Of a DNA stretch of 64,000 bases, positions 26,590 through 35,807 are shown one piece after another; position 1 is the stretch's first letter; every line of letters begins with the position of its first letter. Under the pieces are notes generated by a model, which ran no database searches, had not been told where the DNA came from, and was given only the letters and a program-made list of their open reading frames with translations. Origin of the DNA: SB11 sp965249955 (GTDB taxonomy: Bacteria > Bacteroidota > Bacteroidia > UBA8524); contig OZ252261.1 of NCBI GenBank assembly GCA_965249955.1, forward strand, positions 3,348,001 to 3,412,000. The letters are read 5' to 3'. Both the position numbers and the translations under genes were made by a program.

Positions 26590-27311
26590 AATGTATTGTT
26601 ATTGATGATGAACCACTTGGTAGGCAAGGGGTAGAAATGCTTGTGAGTGAAATGCCCGATTTAGAACTACTAAATAGTTTTTCAAATGCTGTTGATGCCG
26701 GGCAATTTTTGCAACAACAAGGTGCTGACCTGATATTTCTAGATATAGAAATGCCTCGAATTAATGGTATTGATTTTCTTCGAAATTTGCCAAATGCACC
26801 AATGGTAATTTTTACTACTGCATATCCTCAATATGCTATTGAAGGATTTGAGTTGGATGTGGTAGATTATTTAGTGAAACCTATCCGTTTCGAGCGTTTT
26901 TTTCGAGCAGTAACAAAAGCACGCGCAGTACACAATGCTATGCAGGGGCTTAACGATGCCAATAATAATTTTGCAATTACTGATGAAGACCACGTTTTTG
27001 TGCGTGCCGATAGAAAGTTTGTAAAACTATACCTTAAGGATATTGATGTAATAGAGGGGTTAAAAGACTACTCTATAATACATACCAATGGCGATAAAAC
27101 AATTACCGCCATGAACCTTAAAACAATCGAAAGTCAGTTGCCGCCCGATTTGTTTGTGCGTGTAAACAAATCATACATTGTAAATAAAAATCATATCTCG
27201 CTTGTAGAGAGCGATAACCTACATATAGGCAAAAGGCAAGTGCCTATTGGCGAACGTTACCGTCAAGATTTTTTCGATCGTGTAATAAAAGACCATTGGA
27301 TAAAACGCTAA
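26586..27311 (+). CDS. LytTR-type response regulator
   Basis: 241 residues. Receiver domain at 1-120 with the phospho-acceptor Asp53 in FLDIEMPRING, Thr/Lys switch residues in FTTAY and VKPIR; LytTR DNA-binding domain at about 135-238 (FVKLYLKDIDVIEGLKDYSIIHT...FVRVNKSYIVN). It is the partner of the kinase just upstream. Targets are not identifiable here. Confidence 0.94.
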   Translation: MKCIVIDDEPLGRQGVEMLVSEMPDLELLNSFSNAVDAGQFLQQQGADLIFLDIEMPRINGIDFLRNLPNAPMVIFTTAYPQYAIEGFELDVVDYLVKPIRFERFFRAVTKARAVHNAMQGLNDANNNFAITDEDHVFVRADRKFVKLYLKDIDVIEGLKDYSIIHTNGDKTITAMNLKTIESQLPPDLFVRVNKSYIVNKNHISLVESDNLHIGKRQVPIGERYRQDFFDRVIKDHWIKR

Positions 27312-27315
27312 GCGT

Positions 27316-27735
27316 TTATTTCCTTCGGCCAAACAAAACATTGTCGATAGAAAACTTGCCTGCACCCGCAAGCAATACCAATAACATTATAGAAAAATAG
27401 ATTAACGCCAACTCGTACGAAGGGCGACCAACAAAAGGGTCGCCGTTTAGTATGGCGTGTTTATATGTGGCGTATGCCATAGTGCACAAAACGCCAAAAG
27501 CAGCTAAAGGTGTTAGTAAGCCTAAAGCAACAAACAAACCACCAAAAAATTCAGAAACGGCAGCCAAAGCCTGTAAAATAGCAGGTATATTACTATCATC
27601 GCCCATCCAGCCCAAAGGGTTTTGTATTTTACCCCACCCGTGCTGCATCATGGCAATACCGGCAACAAGCCTTAGTATTACAATGGCTATATTATAATTA
27701 GTAGAAGCTTGTGGAACTGCAAATATTTTCCTCAT
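27316..27735 (-). CDS. DoxX-family membrane protein
   Basis: 139 residues, four helices. The pattern RLVAGIAMMQHGWGKIQNPLGW and SEFFGGLFVALGLLTPLAA is typical of small DoxX proteins. The function is unsettled in most bacteria. Its start overlaps the stop of the TPR lipoprotein gene by one base, so they form an operon. Confidence 0.88.
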   Translation of the reverse strand: MRKIFAVPQASTNYNIAIVILRLVAGIAMMQHGWGKIQNPLGWMGDDSNIPAILQALAAVSEFFGGLFVALGLLTPLAAFGVLCTMAYATYKHAILNGDPFVGRPSYELALIYFSIMLLVLLAGAGKFSIDNVLFGRRK

Positions 27736-28274
27736 TATTCCACAGATACACTATCCATTGCTTGTATTTCAGAAGTGCTGTCTTTAGATTTTTTCTCTAT
27801 ATCCTTAGTCCACTCGGGCAACGTACCTATATAGGGCAAATTTTGCCTTGTACTTTCTGCCATTTTATGGTTGGGGTACAGTCCCAAAAACTCTTTGTAA
27901 GCAGCTTTAGCCTGTGGCACATCGCCCAACATATTTTCATAAATAAATCCCTTATAAAACAAAGCATCACCAGCCATTTCATTTTCAGGGTAACGCTGCG
28001 TAAAAAGCGAAAACAACTCTATACTTTTTGCATAAGCACCGGTGTTTTGGTACAATTCGGCAGCCTTAAACAGATACGAAGGTGTTTTTTCATCCTCTTT
28101 AAATTTTTCAGCATACTCCTCATACAGTTGCGCCAATGCCGTTGCCGATTCAATATTTTCTTTATCAGCCTTAGCTTCTGTAGCCGTAATTTTTTGTTGC
28201 AGTTTCTTTTGTTCAGAGTTACAGCTTACTAGCAAGGCAAGTAAAAAAATGTATACAAATGGTTTCAGTTTCAT
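27735..28274 (-). CDS. TPR-repeat lipoprotein
   Basis: 179 residues from the ATG at 28274; the in-frame ATG at 28289 only adds five residues before the signal. The lipobox LLVSC gives a lipid-anchored Cys, followed by an acidic coiled stretch and two to three TPR-like helices (AELYQNTGAYAKSIELFSLFTQRYP, DALFYKGFIYENMLGDVPQAKAAYKEFLGLYP). It resembles YbgF/BamD-like TPR lipoproteins but is short. It likely acts in an envelope scaffold. Confidence 0.8.
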   Translation of the reverse strand: MKLKPFVYIFLLALLVSCNSEQKKLQQKITATEAKADKENIESATALAQLYEEYAEKFKEDEKTPSYLFKAAELYQNTGAYAKSIELFSLFTQRYPENEMAGDALFYKGFIYENMLGDVPQAKAAYKEFLGLYPNHKMAESTRQNLPYIGTLPEWTKDIEKKSKDSTSEIQAMDSVSVE

Positions 28275-28402
28275 AATGTGTGTAAGCAAAAATAAGGGTT
28301 TTGTTCACATCTGCATATAAACTATATAATGCTTTTTTGTGGAGTACATAAATTTAACAGAAAAATACATTAAAAATATTATGTAAATATAAAAAACATA
28401 AA

Positions 28403-28410
28403 TACCTTTG
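28403..28410 (+). promoter_or_regulatory. -7 promoter element of the met leader
   Basis: TACCTTTG, a perfect TAnnTTTG element, sits six bases before the ATG of the Cys-rich leader frame. No clear -33 element is visible. Confidence 0.6.
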
Positions 28411-28416
28411 TGCCCG

Positions 28417-28503
28417 ATGATGATATTTTTACAACATACCGCATTCGATTCTTTTCTGCTAGCACATAGCAGTGAGTGCTGCTGTTGTATCTGTTGTTGC
28501 TAA
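28417..28503 (+). CDS. Cysteine-rich leader peptide (predicted attenuator)
   Basis: A 28-codon frame starting ATG ATG and ending with TGC TGC TGT TGT ATC TGT TGT TGC TAA, that is CCCCICCC at the C-terminus. Seven cysteines in the last eight codons is far from chance in this AT-rich genome. It lies about 230 bases before metY, which makes homocysteine or cysteine from sulfide. By analogy with known amino-acid leader peptides, ribosome stalling at the Cys codons when charged tRNA-Cys is short should raise expression of the cluster. A 6-bp hairpin (GTTGTT 28493-28498 / AACAAC 28505-28510) overlaps the Cys codons and is followed by a run of six T at 28518. Confidence 0.8.
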   Translation: MMIFLQHTAFDSFLLAHSSECCCCICCC

Positions 28504-28731
28504 TAACAACCCCTTACTTTTTTCAATTTCCAGTTCCTCATTTCATTTTTTTTAATCGATAAAAAGTTATGGACGCTTTAGCGGCTTTAATACGCAATTT
28601 TTACGCAGCAATATGTTGCCTAAATTCTAGGTAATACTAAACTTCACGGGCTTTACCGTAAAATCTTCTCGTTACATTTTCACAGTTTAATTAATCATTT
28701 TAAAAACCAAAAAATATTGGAGGGAATAACT
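28504..28731 (+). promoter_or_regulatory. Long untranslated leader of metY
   Basis: It holds a possible TTGCCTA/TAGGTAA hairpin at about 28617-28635 and an ACGG/CCGT hairpin at about 28646-28660. A GGAGGG ribosome binding site at 28719-28724 sits eight bases before the metY ATG. No SAM riboswitch consensus was recognised. No strong intrinsic terminator is visible, so control could be translational or Rho-based. Confidence 0.5.
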
Positions 28732-30066
28732 ATGCCTTTTAAATTTGAAACATTACAATTACACGCCGGCCAAGAAGTAGATAAAACAACCAACTCACGC
28801 GCCGTGCCCATTTACCAAACCACCTCGTATGTATTTGATAATACCGAGCACGCAGCCAACCTTTTTGGCCTAAAACAATTTGGTAATATTTATACCCGCA
28901 TAATGAATCCAACTACCGATGTGTTTGAAAAACGCATTGCAGCCCTAGAGGGTGGTGTGGCAGCATTGGCAGTATCCTCAGGGCAGGCAGCCCAGTTTAT
29001 TGCCCTTAACAACATATTGCAATCGGGCGATAACTTTATAACTACCTCTTATCTATATGGAGGTACGTACAACCAGTTTAAAGTAGCCTTTAAACGCTTG
29101 GGCGTTGAAGCAAAATTTGCCGACGGAAACAAGCCCGAAAGTATAGAAAGTCTTATAGATGATGATACCAAAGCCATTTATTTAGAAACTATTGGTAACC
29201 CAGGATTAAATGTGCCCGATTTTGAGCGCATTGCTGCCATAGCCAAACAGTACGATTTGCCTTTAATAGTAGATAATACCTTTGGTGCAGGCGGTTACTT
29301 TTTTAAGCCTCTTGAAAACGGTGCTAATATAGTTGTAGAGTCGGCTACTAAATGGATAGGGGGACACGGTAACTCTATTGGCGGAGTGATAATTGATGGC
29401 GGTAACTACAATTGGGGTAACGGAAAATTCCCTCAGTTTACTGAACCATCAGAAGGGTATCACGGGTTGAAATTTTGGGAAGTATTTGGTGCCGATGGCC
29501 CCTTTGGAAACATTGCTTTTATCATTCGTGCCCGTGTTGAAGGCTTGCGTGATTTTGGTTCGGCAATTAGCCCCTTCAACTCGTTTTTATTAATCAACGG
29601 GGTAGAAACACTTTCACTACGTGCTGAGCGTCATGGGCAAAATGCCCTTGCCTTGGCAAAATGGTTAGAGAAAAACCCAAAAGTTGAAAAAGTGGGTTAC
29701 CCGGGGTTAGAAAGCAGCCCATCAAATGCCTTAGCCAAAAAATACCTTACCAATGGTTTTGGCGGAGTACTAAACTTTGAACTGAAAGAAGGCCAAGAAG
29801 CCGCTCGCAAGTTTATTGATAGCTTAAAACTGGTTAGCCATTTGGCAAACGTAGGCGATGCAAAAACATTAGCCATACATCCTGCAAGTACTACACACGA
29901 GCAGCTAAATGAAGAAGAACAAAAAGCGGCAGGTGTTGCACCTGCACAAGTGCGTGTATCGGTAGGTATAGAGCATATTGATGATATAATTGCCGATTTT
30001 GAACAGGCTTTTGAAAACATTAATACGCAGCAAGCCGCCAACGCTTGCGAATTACCTGCAAGGTAA
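28732..30066 (+). CDS. metY: O-acetylhomoserine sulfhydrylase / aminocarboxypropyltransferase
   Basis: 444 residues, a Cys/Met-metabolism PLP enzyme that makes homocysteine from O-acetylhomoserine and sulfide (and may make cysteine from O-acetylserine). Seen: TLQLHAGQEVD start, SSGQAAQF, YLETIGNPGLNVPD, DNTFGAGGYFF, and the Schiff-base Lys in ESATKWIGGHGN. I chose ATG 28732 over TTG 28717 because GGAGGG is spaced correctly before it. First gene of metY-metX-hom. Confidence 0.94.
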   Translation: MPFKFETLQLHAGQEVDKTTNSRAVPIYQTTSYVFDNTEHAANLFGLKQFGNIYTRIMNPTTDVFEKRIAALEGGVAALAVSSGQAAQFIALNNILQSGDNFITTSYLYGGTYNQFKVAFKRLGVEAKFADGNKPESIESLIDDDTKAIYLETIGNPGLNVPDFERIAAIAKQYDLPLIVDNTFGAGGYFFKPLENGANIVVESATKWIGGHGNSIGGVIIDGGNYNWGNGKFPQFTEPSEGYHGLKFWEVFGADGPFGNIAFIIRARVEGLRDFGSAISPFNSFLLINGVETLSLRAERHGQNALALAKWLEKNPKVEKVGYPGLESSPSNALAKKYLTNGFGGVLNFELKEGQEAARKFIDSLKLVSHLANVGDAKTLAIHPASTTHEQLNEEEQKAAGVAPAQVRVSVGIEHIDDIIADFEQAFENINTQQAANACELPAR

Positions 30067-30114
30067 CCCCTTAGTCCTTTAGGAAAACCTTACAACAACC
30101 TTTCATAAATAATG

Positions 30115-30155
30115 TACTGCCTTGCTGCTCGCAAGGGCGGCAGGGTAGTTTTTGT
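30115..30155 (+). promoter_or_regulatory. GC-rich hairpin between metY and metX
   Basis: CTGCC TTGC, TGCTC loop, GCAAGG, then GGCAG forms a stable hairpin followed by GGTAGTTTTTG. It may partly terminate transcription or protect the metY message end. Confidence 0.55.
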
Positions 30156-30173
30156 CCTAAAAAAAGAGAAAAA

Positions 30174-31172
30174 ATGACTGTTATAGCACAAGAAACAACA
30201 GGGGTATTTGATACCGAAACACAGTTTACTTTAGAAAATGGCGAGGTATTGCCATCGCTTACCATTGCCTATACCATACAGGGAAATATTAATGCCATTG
30301 CTGATAATATAATTTGGGTGTGCCATGCACTTACAGCCAATGCCAATGCTACCGAATGGTGGGGGGATTTGATAGGAGAGGGCAAAACCTTTGATATTAA
30401 TAAGTATGCCGTAGTATGTGCCAATATTATAGGCTCGCCTTATGGTAGTACAAGCCCGCTAACCATTAACCCCAACACAGGTAAAAACTACGGTTTAGAT
30501 TTTCCTTTAGTAACCATACGCGATATGGCAAAAGCATGGGAACTATTGCGTAAACATTTAGGTATAAATAGTATACACCTGCTTATTGGCGGCTCAATGG
30601 GCGGGCAGCAAGCACTGGAGTGGGCAATAATCAATCCTGATGTTATACAAAACCTTGTTTTACTGGCAACCAATGCGCAACATTCGGCTTGGGGCATAGC
30701 TTTTAACGAAGCTCAACGATTAGCCATACAAGCAGGTGAAAGAGGTTTAGAAGCCGCACGAGCCATAGCCATGTTATCTTACAGAAATTATAATCTTTAC
30801 AACCAAACACAGGCCGATGAAGACAATGTGTTACAAGAGCACAAAGCTGCTACCTACCAACAATATCAGGGGCAAAAATTGGCAGCCCGCTTTGATGCGA
30901 ATTGCTATATAAGCCTTAGCCGCAGTATGGATACTCACAATGTGGGTAGGGGACGGGGAGGTGTTAAACAAGCCCTTAAACAAGTGAAAGCCAAAACAGT
31001 AGTAATAGGTATATCAACCGATATACTTTTCCCTCCGCAAGAACAATCGTTTTTAGCGCGCAATATCAAAGGGGCATATCTGGGTATTGTTAGCTCCATT
31101 TATGGGCACGATGCCTTTTTGATAGAAACCCAACAAATAGCCAACATTATAAAACAATACAAACTGGTATGA
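30174..31172 (+). CDS. metX: Homoserine O-acetyltransferase
   Basis: 332 residues, an alpha/beta hydrolase. It acetylates homoserine with acetyl-CoA, supplying the MetY substrate. Seen: WVCHALTANANATEWWGDLIG, NIIGSPYGSTSP, nucleophile Ser141 in GGSMGGQQALEW, an oxyanion and lid region, and a late catalytic Asp/His (IYGHDAFLIE). An acetyl rather than succinyl donor is inferred from the family and from the MetY partner. It overlaps hom by four bases. Confidence 0.93.
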   Translation: MTVIAQETTGVFDTETQFTLENGEVLPSLTIAYTIQGNINAIADNIIWVCHALTANANATEWWGDLIGEGKTFDINKYAVVCANIIGSPYGSTSPLTINPNTGKNYGLDFPLVTIRDMAKAWELLRKHLGINSIHLLIGGSMGGQQALEWAIINPDVIQNLVLLATNAQHSAWGIAFNEAQRLAIQAGERGLEAARAIAMLSYRNYNLYNQTQADEDNVLQEHKAATYQQYQGQKLAARFDANCYISLSRSMDTHNVGRGRGGVKQALKQVKAKTVVIGISTDILFPPQEQSFLARNIKGAYLGIVSSIYGHDAFLIETQQIANIIKQYKLV

Positions 31173-32422
31173 AAAATTTAAAAATAGGATTATTTGGCTT
31201 TGGCTGTGTAGGTCAGGGCTTTTATAAAGTATTAGAAAACAACGGACAAACAAAAAACATAGCCAAAATAGTGGTGAAAGACCCAAGCAAAAGCCGCTCG
31301 TTACCCGCCAATAGGTTTGTGTACAACAAGCACGATATTTTGGGTGATGAAAGCATTAATCTGGTGGTAGAAGTGATAGATGATGCCGATGAAGCCTTTG
31401 AAATAGTAAAAACAGCATTAAGCAAAGGCAAAGCAGTAGTTAGTGCTAACAAAAAAATGATAGCTACCCGCTTGCAAGAGCTGCTAAACCTGCAAAAGCA
31501 ATACAAAACACCCTTTCTGTACGATGCAGCAATCTGCGGCAGCATACCCATACTGCGAACGGTGGATAGTTATTTTGCTACCGATGAAATACAAAGCCTG
31601 CAAGGCATTTTTAACGGTACTACCAATTATATACTAACCCGCACAGCCGAAGGCGAAACCTATGCCCAAGCATTAGAAAAAGCACAACAACTGGGCTTTG
31701 CCGAGACCGACCCTACACTGGATGTAGGGGGCTTTGACCCGAAATACAAACTCACTCTTTTATTGGCACAAGCCTTTGGTGTAGTAGTCCCTCCAACAGA
31801 AATACTGAACATAGGTATTAACAAACTACTACCTCTTGATGTTGAGTTTGCCGAAAAAAGAGGGTATAACATAAAACTATTGGCTCAAGCTCAAAAAGCG
31901 GGAAGCCGCTTGTGGGGTTATGTGCTGCCTAGTTTTGTGAGCAAAAAAAGCCGATTGTTTGGGGTGAAAAACGAGTACAATGCCGTGTGGTTGCAAACTC
32001 GTCAAGCCGATGGGCAGTTTTACGAAGGGAAAGGGGCAGGTAGCTTGCCCACAGGTCAAGCAGTGGCAGCCGATGTGTTGGCTTTAGCGCAGGGATATAG
32101 CTATCAGTACCCAAAACTTGAAACCATTGTCCCTGCTTACACTGATGACAAAGCCTTGCGTGTATACCTTCGCTATGGGGATGAAGCCATGGCCAAAAAG
32201 TTGGGTTTTGTACCCGATGGGGTAATCCATTATGCAAAAGGGTATTACCAAAGTACAGGGACAGTTTACATTGGTGAATTACTAAGAAACAATGCAGCAC
32301 AAACTGAAGGTTTATTTATAGCCGCATTGCCCGAAGGCGAAGACGAAAACAAATTTTTGGATGAAGAGCAAAACCAACGCAAAAAACTATTAGCGTATAG
32401 TGCATTGCCTTTGATGTATTAA
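31169..32422 (+). CDS. hom: Homoserine dehydrogenase
   Basis: 417 residues. It reduces aspartate semialdehyde to homoserine, the common precursor for methionine and threonine. Seen: nucleotide-binding GFGCVGQG at the N-terminus, VVSANKKMIA, AAICGSIPILRTV, FNGTTNYIL, and DPTLDVGGFDPKYKLTLLL with the catalytic Asp/Lys. The C-terminal about 100 residues are less typical. Last gene of the cluster, so flux to homoserine is set together with sulfhydrylation. Confidence 0.92.
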   Translation: MKNLKIGLFGFGCVGQGFYKVLENNGQTKNIAKIVVKDPSKSRSLPANRFVYNKHDILGDESINLVVEVIDDADEAFEIVKTALSKGKAVVSANKKMIATRLQELLNLQKQYKTPFLYDAAICGSIPILRTVDSYFATDEIQSLQGIFNGTTNYILTRTAEGETYAQALEKAQQLGFAETDPTLDVGGFDPKYKLTLLLAQAFGVVVPPTEILNIGINKLLPLDVEFAEKRGYNIKLLAQAQKAGSRLWGYVLPSFVSKKSRLFGVKNEYNAVWLQTRQADGQFYEGKGAGSLPTGQAVAADVLALAQGYSYQYPKLETIVPAYTDDKALRVYLRYGDEAMAKKLGFVPDGVIHYAKGYYQSTGTVYIGELLRNNAAQTEGLFIAALPEGEDENKFLDEEQNQRKKLLAYSALPLMY

Positions 32423-32442
32423 TTTGATGATTAAGTTATGGG

Positions 32443-32530
32443 GTTGAAATCCCATTCTGTTAAAATTACATCCCTAAGAAGGACTTAAGTCCTTCTTAGG
32501 GATGTAATTACAAAAGCGGTTGGTTTTAAC
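32443..32530. repeat. Palindromic repeat, copy 1
   Basis: A perfect 44-bp palindrome at 32465-32508 (ATTACATCCCTAAGAAGGAC and so on, centre ACTTAAGT). The left flank is ATTCTGTTAAA and the right flank TACAAAAGCGGTTGGTTTTA, shared with 40448 and 48857. It lies behind hom and might also end transcription. Confidence 0.85.
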
Positions 32531-32660
32531 CTGCCGCATATAGCTGTCATTCCCTCAAAAGAGCGAATCTATGTGTAGGTAATAACCTTTCGCACAGATT
32601 CCCAATTTTAAATGGGAATGATTTTCCCTCCGCACCTCTTATTTTCTTTTTCTGTTAATA

Positions 32661-33314
32661 TCAATATCCCTCTTTTCCTGTTTTTAGCCTCACCATAAGC
32701 CATGTAATTATAGCCGAACCTATTACCGTAGGGGCTAGCCATACCACTACCGAAGGCAGAAAAGTTAAATTTACAGCCAAAAATGCTGTTACCGTTGCTA
32801 TATATCCCGCCAACATACCCGTAACGTGGCGGTACAGCCAGTCCTTAGGGTCAGTGGGGCGTTTAATAAAACGTTGTATAGTTCGTAGCACAAGAGCAAT
32901 ACCAATCCCTCCAAAAGCCAAAGCTACAAAGCCGAAGCCATTTTCTGCCAACAATGCTTTTGTTCCAAAATACACCAAGCCAATATTAAACAGCAAGGTA
33001 ATAGCAATCACAGCCCAATCGTACCACTTTGGTTTTTGCCCTTGGTGAAGCAGCTTTTGAGCTAACGCACGGCGGGCATCCCAAATGGAGTAAAAGCTAA
33101 AAACGCCCACCATAAATAAAAACGCATTGCCCTTATAGCCCGCTATAAAAAAAGCAGTAGCAGTAACCACCAGCATACTATAAAAATAAAAACGCCCTGC
33201 AATGCGGTGTTTAGGTGTTTGCTTGCGCAAATAAATAGCAAAAGGGGCAGAGAGAAGAGCTAACGTTCCGCCTCCAATATGTACCATAAGCGATAATTGT
33301 ATTAGTGTTTCCAT
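32661..33314 (-). CDS. Seven-helix membrane protein, DUF2306-like
   Basis: 217 residues with seven hydrophobic helices. HIGGGTLALLSAP near the start and HRIAGRFYFYSMLVV in helix 2 place His residues inside helices, and YRHVTGMLAGYIATVTAF provides another. That pattern fits DUF2306-like membrane proteins, perhaps binding heme or metal, but no function is known. Monocistronic. Confidence 0.65.
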   Translation of the reverse strand: METLIQLSLMVHIGGGTLALLSAPFAIYLRKQTPKHRIAGRFYFYSMLVVTATAFFIAGYKGNAFLFMVGVFSFYSIWDARRALAQKLLHQGQKPKWYDWAVIAITLLFNIGLVYFGTKALLAENGFGFVALAFGGIGIALVLRTIQRFIKRPTDPKDWLYRHVTGMLAGYIATVTAFLAVNLTFLPSVVVWLAPTVIGSAIITWLMVRLKTGKEGY

Positions 33315-33468
33315 AGTGTAACAAAGGTTGCCATAACACCATCATTATAAAATAAATAGGCGATAAGATGTGTTTTTTTGTGAGTGAACGATAGAAAACA
33401 GCCGATAGTCTGAAACAGCGCACACATAAAATAAAATACGTTTATTTGTAGGCTTTGTAAAAAAACAA

Positions 33469-35658
33469 ATGATGAAAAAAATATCACTACTGCTATTATT
33501 CCTTATTTCACTGGGTGTTTATGCCCAAAATAAGCAACTTACTATTGAAGATTGCATACTAAAACGCGGTACCACCCTTGCCCCCAAAAACATTCAAAAT
33601 TTGGCGTGGGTGCCCAATACACAATTGGTATCGTATAGGGTAGAAGACGAGACTAATGGCGATTATCTTGCCGTTTACAACTTTAAAAACAAAGCTCAAA
33701 CCAATATAACCCTGCAAGATTTAAACCTTGCTTTGGCCAATTTTCAATCGGTATTTGGTGCACCGGGCAAGCGCAACGATAAATTTAAAACGCTACCATC
33801 GGGTTTGTCGTGGCAAAACAAAAACGAGTTACTAATAGCTAGTGGTGATACGTATTACCTATACAATTACACCGAAAAAAATATGAGGGTGTTGAATACT
33901 ACCCCCGAAGGTGCTGAAAATACAGATAAACACACCAACGGAAACATTGCCTATACCATAGGCAACAACCTATATATAAAACCAGCCATAGGCAATGCTG
34001 TTGCCGTAACCAATGATACTAAAGACGGTGTTGTTAACGGTATAGCCGCTCACCGAAGCGAGTTTGGTATAGTAAAAGGTACATTTTGGAGCAACGATGG
34101 TAATAAACTAGCCTTTTACCACATGGACGAAAGCATGGTAACCGAAGTAACCCGTTATAATTTTGGTACATACCCGGGTGGTAACAACGCATTCCGTTAC
34201 CCAATGGCAGGGCAAAAAAGCCATCATGTTACCATAGGTGTATACGATGCCGCTAAAAACAAAACCGTTTACTTAGAAACGGGCGAACCGCTAGAGCAAT
34301 ACCTAACCAATATTACTTGGAGTCCTGATGATAAATACATATACATTGCCTGTGTGATGCGTGATCAAGAACAAATGTACCTGAAACGTTATGATGCAGC
34401 CACAGGAAAACTAGAGCAAATATTGTTTGAAGAAAAAAACGACCGTTGGGTTGAGCCTGAAAATGGCCCCATGTTTTTGCCTAATGATGCTAAAAAAATG
34501 ATTTGGCAAAGTGAGCGCGATGGCTACAACCACCTATACCTTTACAATACTGATGGTAAACTAATCCGTCAACTAACAAAAGGCAATTGGATGGTAACCG
34601 AACTTTTGGGTATTGACGAAAAAGGTAAGTATGCCTACTTCACCGCAACTAAACGCAGCCCTTTAGATAATACAGTATATGCTGTTAAACTTTCAAACGG
34701 AGATATTACCGAATTGGCAACCCAAGTAGGTAGGCACTATGTACAGTTTACTACTGATTACAGCTACTTTATTGATAACAATACAAGTTACCAAGTACCT
34801 CGTAACATCAGCATTAAAAATGGCAGCAATGGCAAAACCGAATACGAAATGCTTAATGCTCCCAATCCATTGGCTGATTACCAATTAGGAGAAACCAATG
34901 TGTTTACTATTAAAAGCACCGACGGCACTACCGATTTGTATGCCCGTATGATAAAACCTACCAATTTCGACCCTAATAAAAAATACCCTGTGGTGGTATA
35001 CCTATACGGTGGCCCTCATTTGCAACTAATAAGCAATAGCTTTTTAAATAGTGCCGACCTTTGGATGAACTATATGGCACAACAAGGTTTTGTAGTGTTT
35101 AGTATAGATAATAGAGGAAGCGCCAACAGAGGTTTTGAGTTTGAAAGCGCCATACACCGCCGCGTGGGTACTGTGGAGATTGAAGACCAATTGGCGGGTG
35201 TGAATTATCTTAAACAACAAAAATTTGTTGATAGCAGCCGCATGGCTGTATTTGGTTGGAGTTTTGGTGGTTTTATGACTACCAGCTTGATGACCCGCAC
35301 GGCAGGAACATTTAAAGTAGGTATTGCGGGCGGCCCTGTTATAGATTGGCGTATGTACGAAATAATGTATACCGAACGCTATATGGATGCCCCGATAGAA
35401 AATCCTGAAGGTTACGAGAACAACAGCCTGCTGAACTACGTGCAAAACTTGCAAGGCAAACTTTTAATGATACACGGCACAAGCGACAATGTGGTTGTGT
35501 GGCAACACAGTTTAGAGTACGTTAAAAAAGCAGTTACACTAGGCAAACAAATGGATTATTTTGTATACCCTGCCCACGAGCACAATGTACGCGGAAAAGA
35601 CCGTGTGCACCTATACCAAAAAGTTACCGATTATATAATGGACAATATTGATAAGTAG
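33469..35658 (+). CDS. S9 family peptidase (dipeptidyl-peptidase IV-like)
   Basis: 729 residues, with a signal peptide (ISLLLLFLISLGVYAQ), a seven- or eight-bladed propeller of DPPIV type at about 60-480, and an alpha/beta-hydrolase domain with nucleophile Ser598 (GWSFGG), Asp673 (GTSDN) and His705 (PAHEHN). It cleaves dipeptides, often Xaa-Pro, from peptides in the periplasm or outer membrane. A second ATG three bases downstream would be equally good. Confidence 0.93.
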   Translation: MMKKISLLLLFLISLGVYAQNKQLTIEDCILKRGTTLAPKNIQNLAWVPNTQLVSYRVEDETNGDYLAVYNFKNKAQTNITLQDLNLALANFQSVFGAPGKRNDKFKTLPSGLSWQNKNELLIASGDTYYLYNYTEKNMRVLNTTPEGAENTDKHTNGNIAYTIGNNLYIKPAIGNAVAVTNDTKDGVVNGIAAHRSEFGIVKGTFWSNDGNKLAFYHMDESMVTEVTRYNFGTYPGGNNAFRYPMAGQKSHHVTIGVYDAAKNKTVYLETGEPLEQYLTNITWSPDDKYIYIACVMRDQEQMYLKRYDAATGKLEQILFEEKNDRWVEPENGPMFLPNDAKKMIWQSERDGYNHLYLYNTDGKLIRQLTKGNWMVTELLGIDEKGKYAYFTATKRSPLDNTVYAVKLSNGDITELATQVGRHYVQFTTDYSYFIDNNTSYQVPRNISIKNGSNGKTEYEMLNAPNPLADYQLGETNVFTIKSTDGTTDLYARMIKPTNFDPNKKYPVVVYLYGGPHLQLISNSFLNSADLWMNYMAQQGFVVFSIDNRGSANRGFEFESAIHRRVGTVEIEDQLAGVNYLKQQKFVDSSRMAVFGWSFGGFMTTSLMTRTAGTFKVGIAGGPVIDWRMYEIMYTERYMDAPIENPEGYENNSLLNYVQNLQGKLLMIHGTSDNVVVWQHSLEYVKKAVTLGKQMDYFVYPAHEHNVRGKDRVHLYQKVTDYIMDNIDK

Positions 35659-35807
35659 TCAATAGTTTCAAGTTTAAGGTTCTATGTTTTAAGAATGTTG
35701 TTTCAACCCAAAACCCTTAACCTAGAACTAGCCCTTAAAATCTGGAACTTTAAACAGCCTTTGCCAATTAAGCCCCAAAAACCTATTTTCGCATAAATTT
35801 AATACCA

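Noticed and set aside
28504..28731. SAM riboswitch before metY
   Set aside because: I could not find the SAM-I or SAM-II core sequences; the Cys leader explains the long untranslated region better. A covariance search would settle it.
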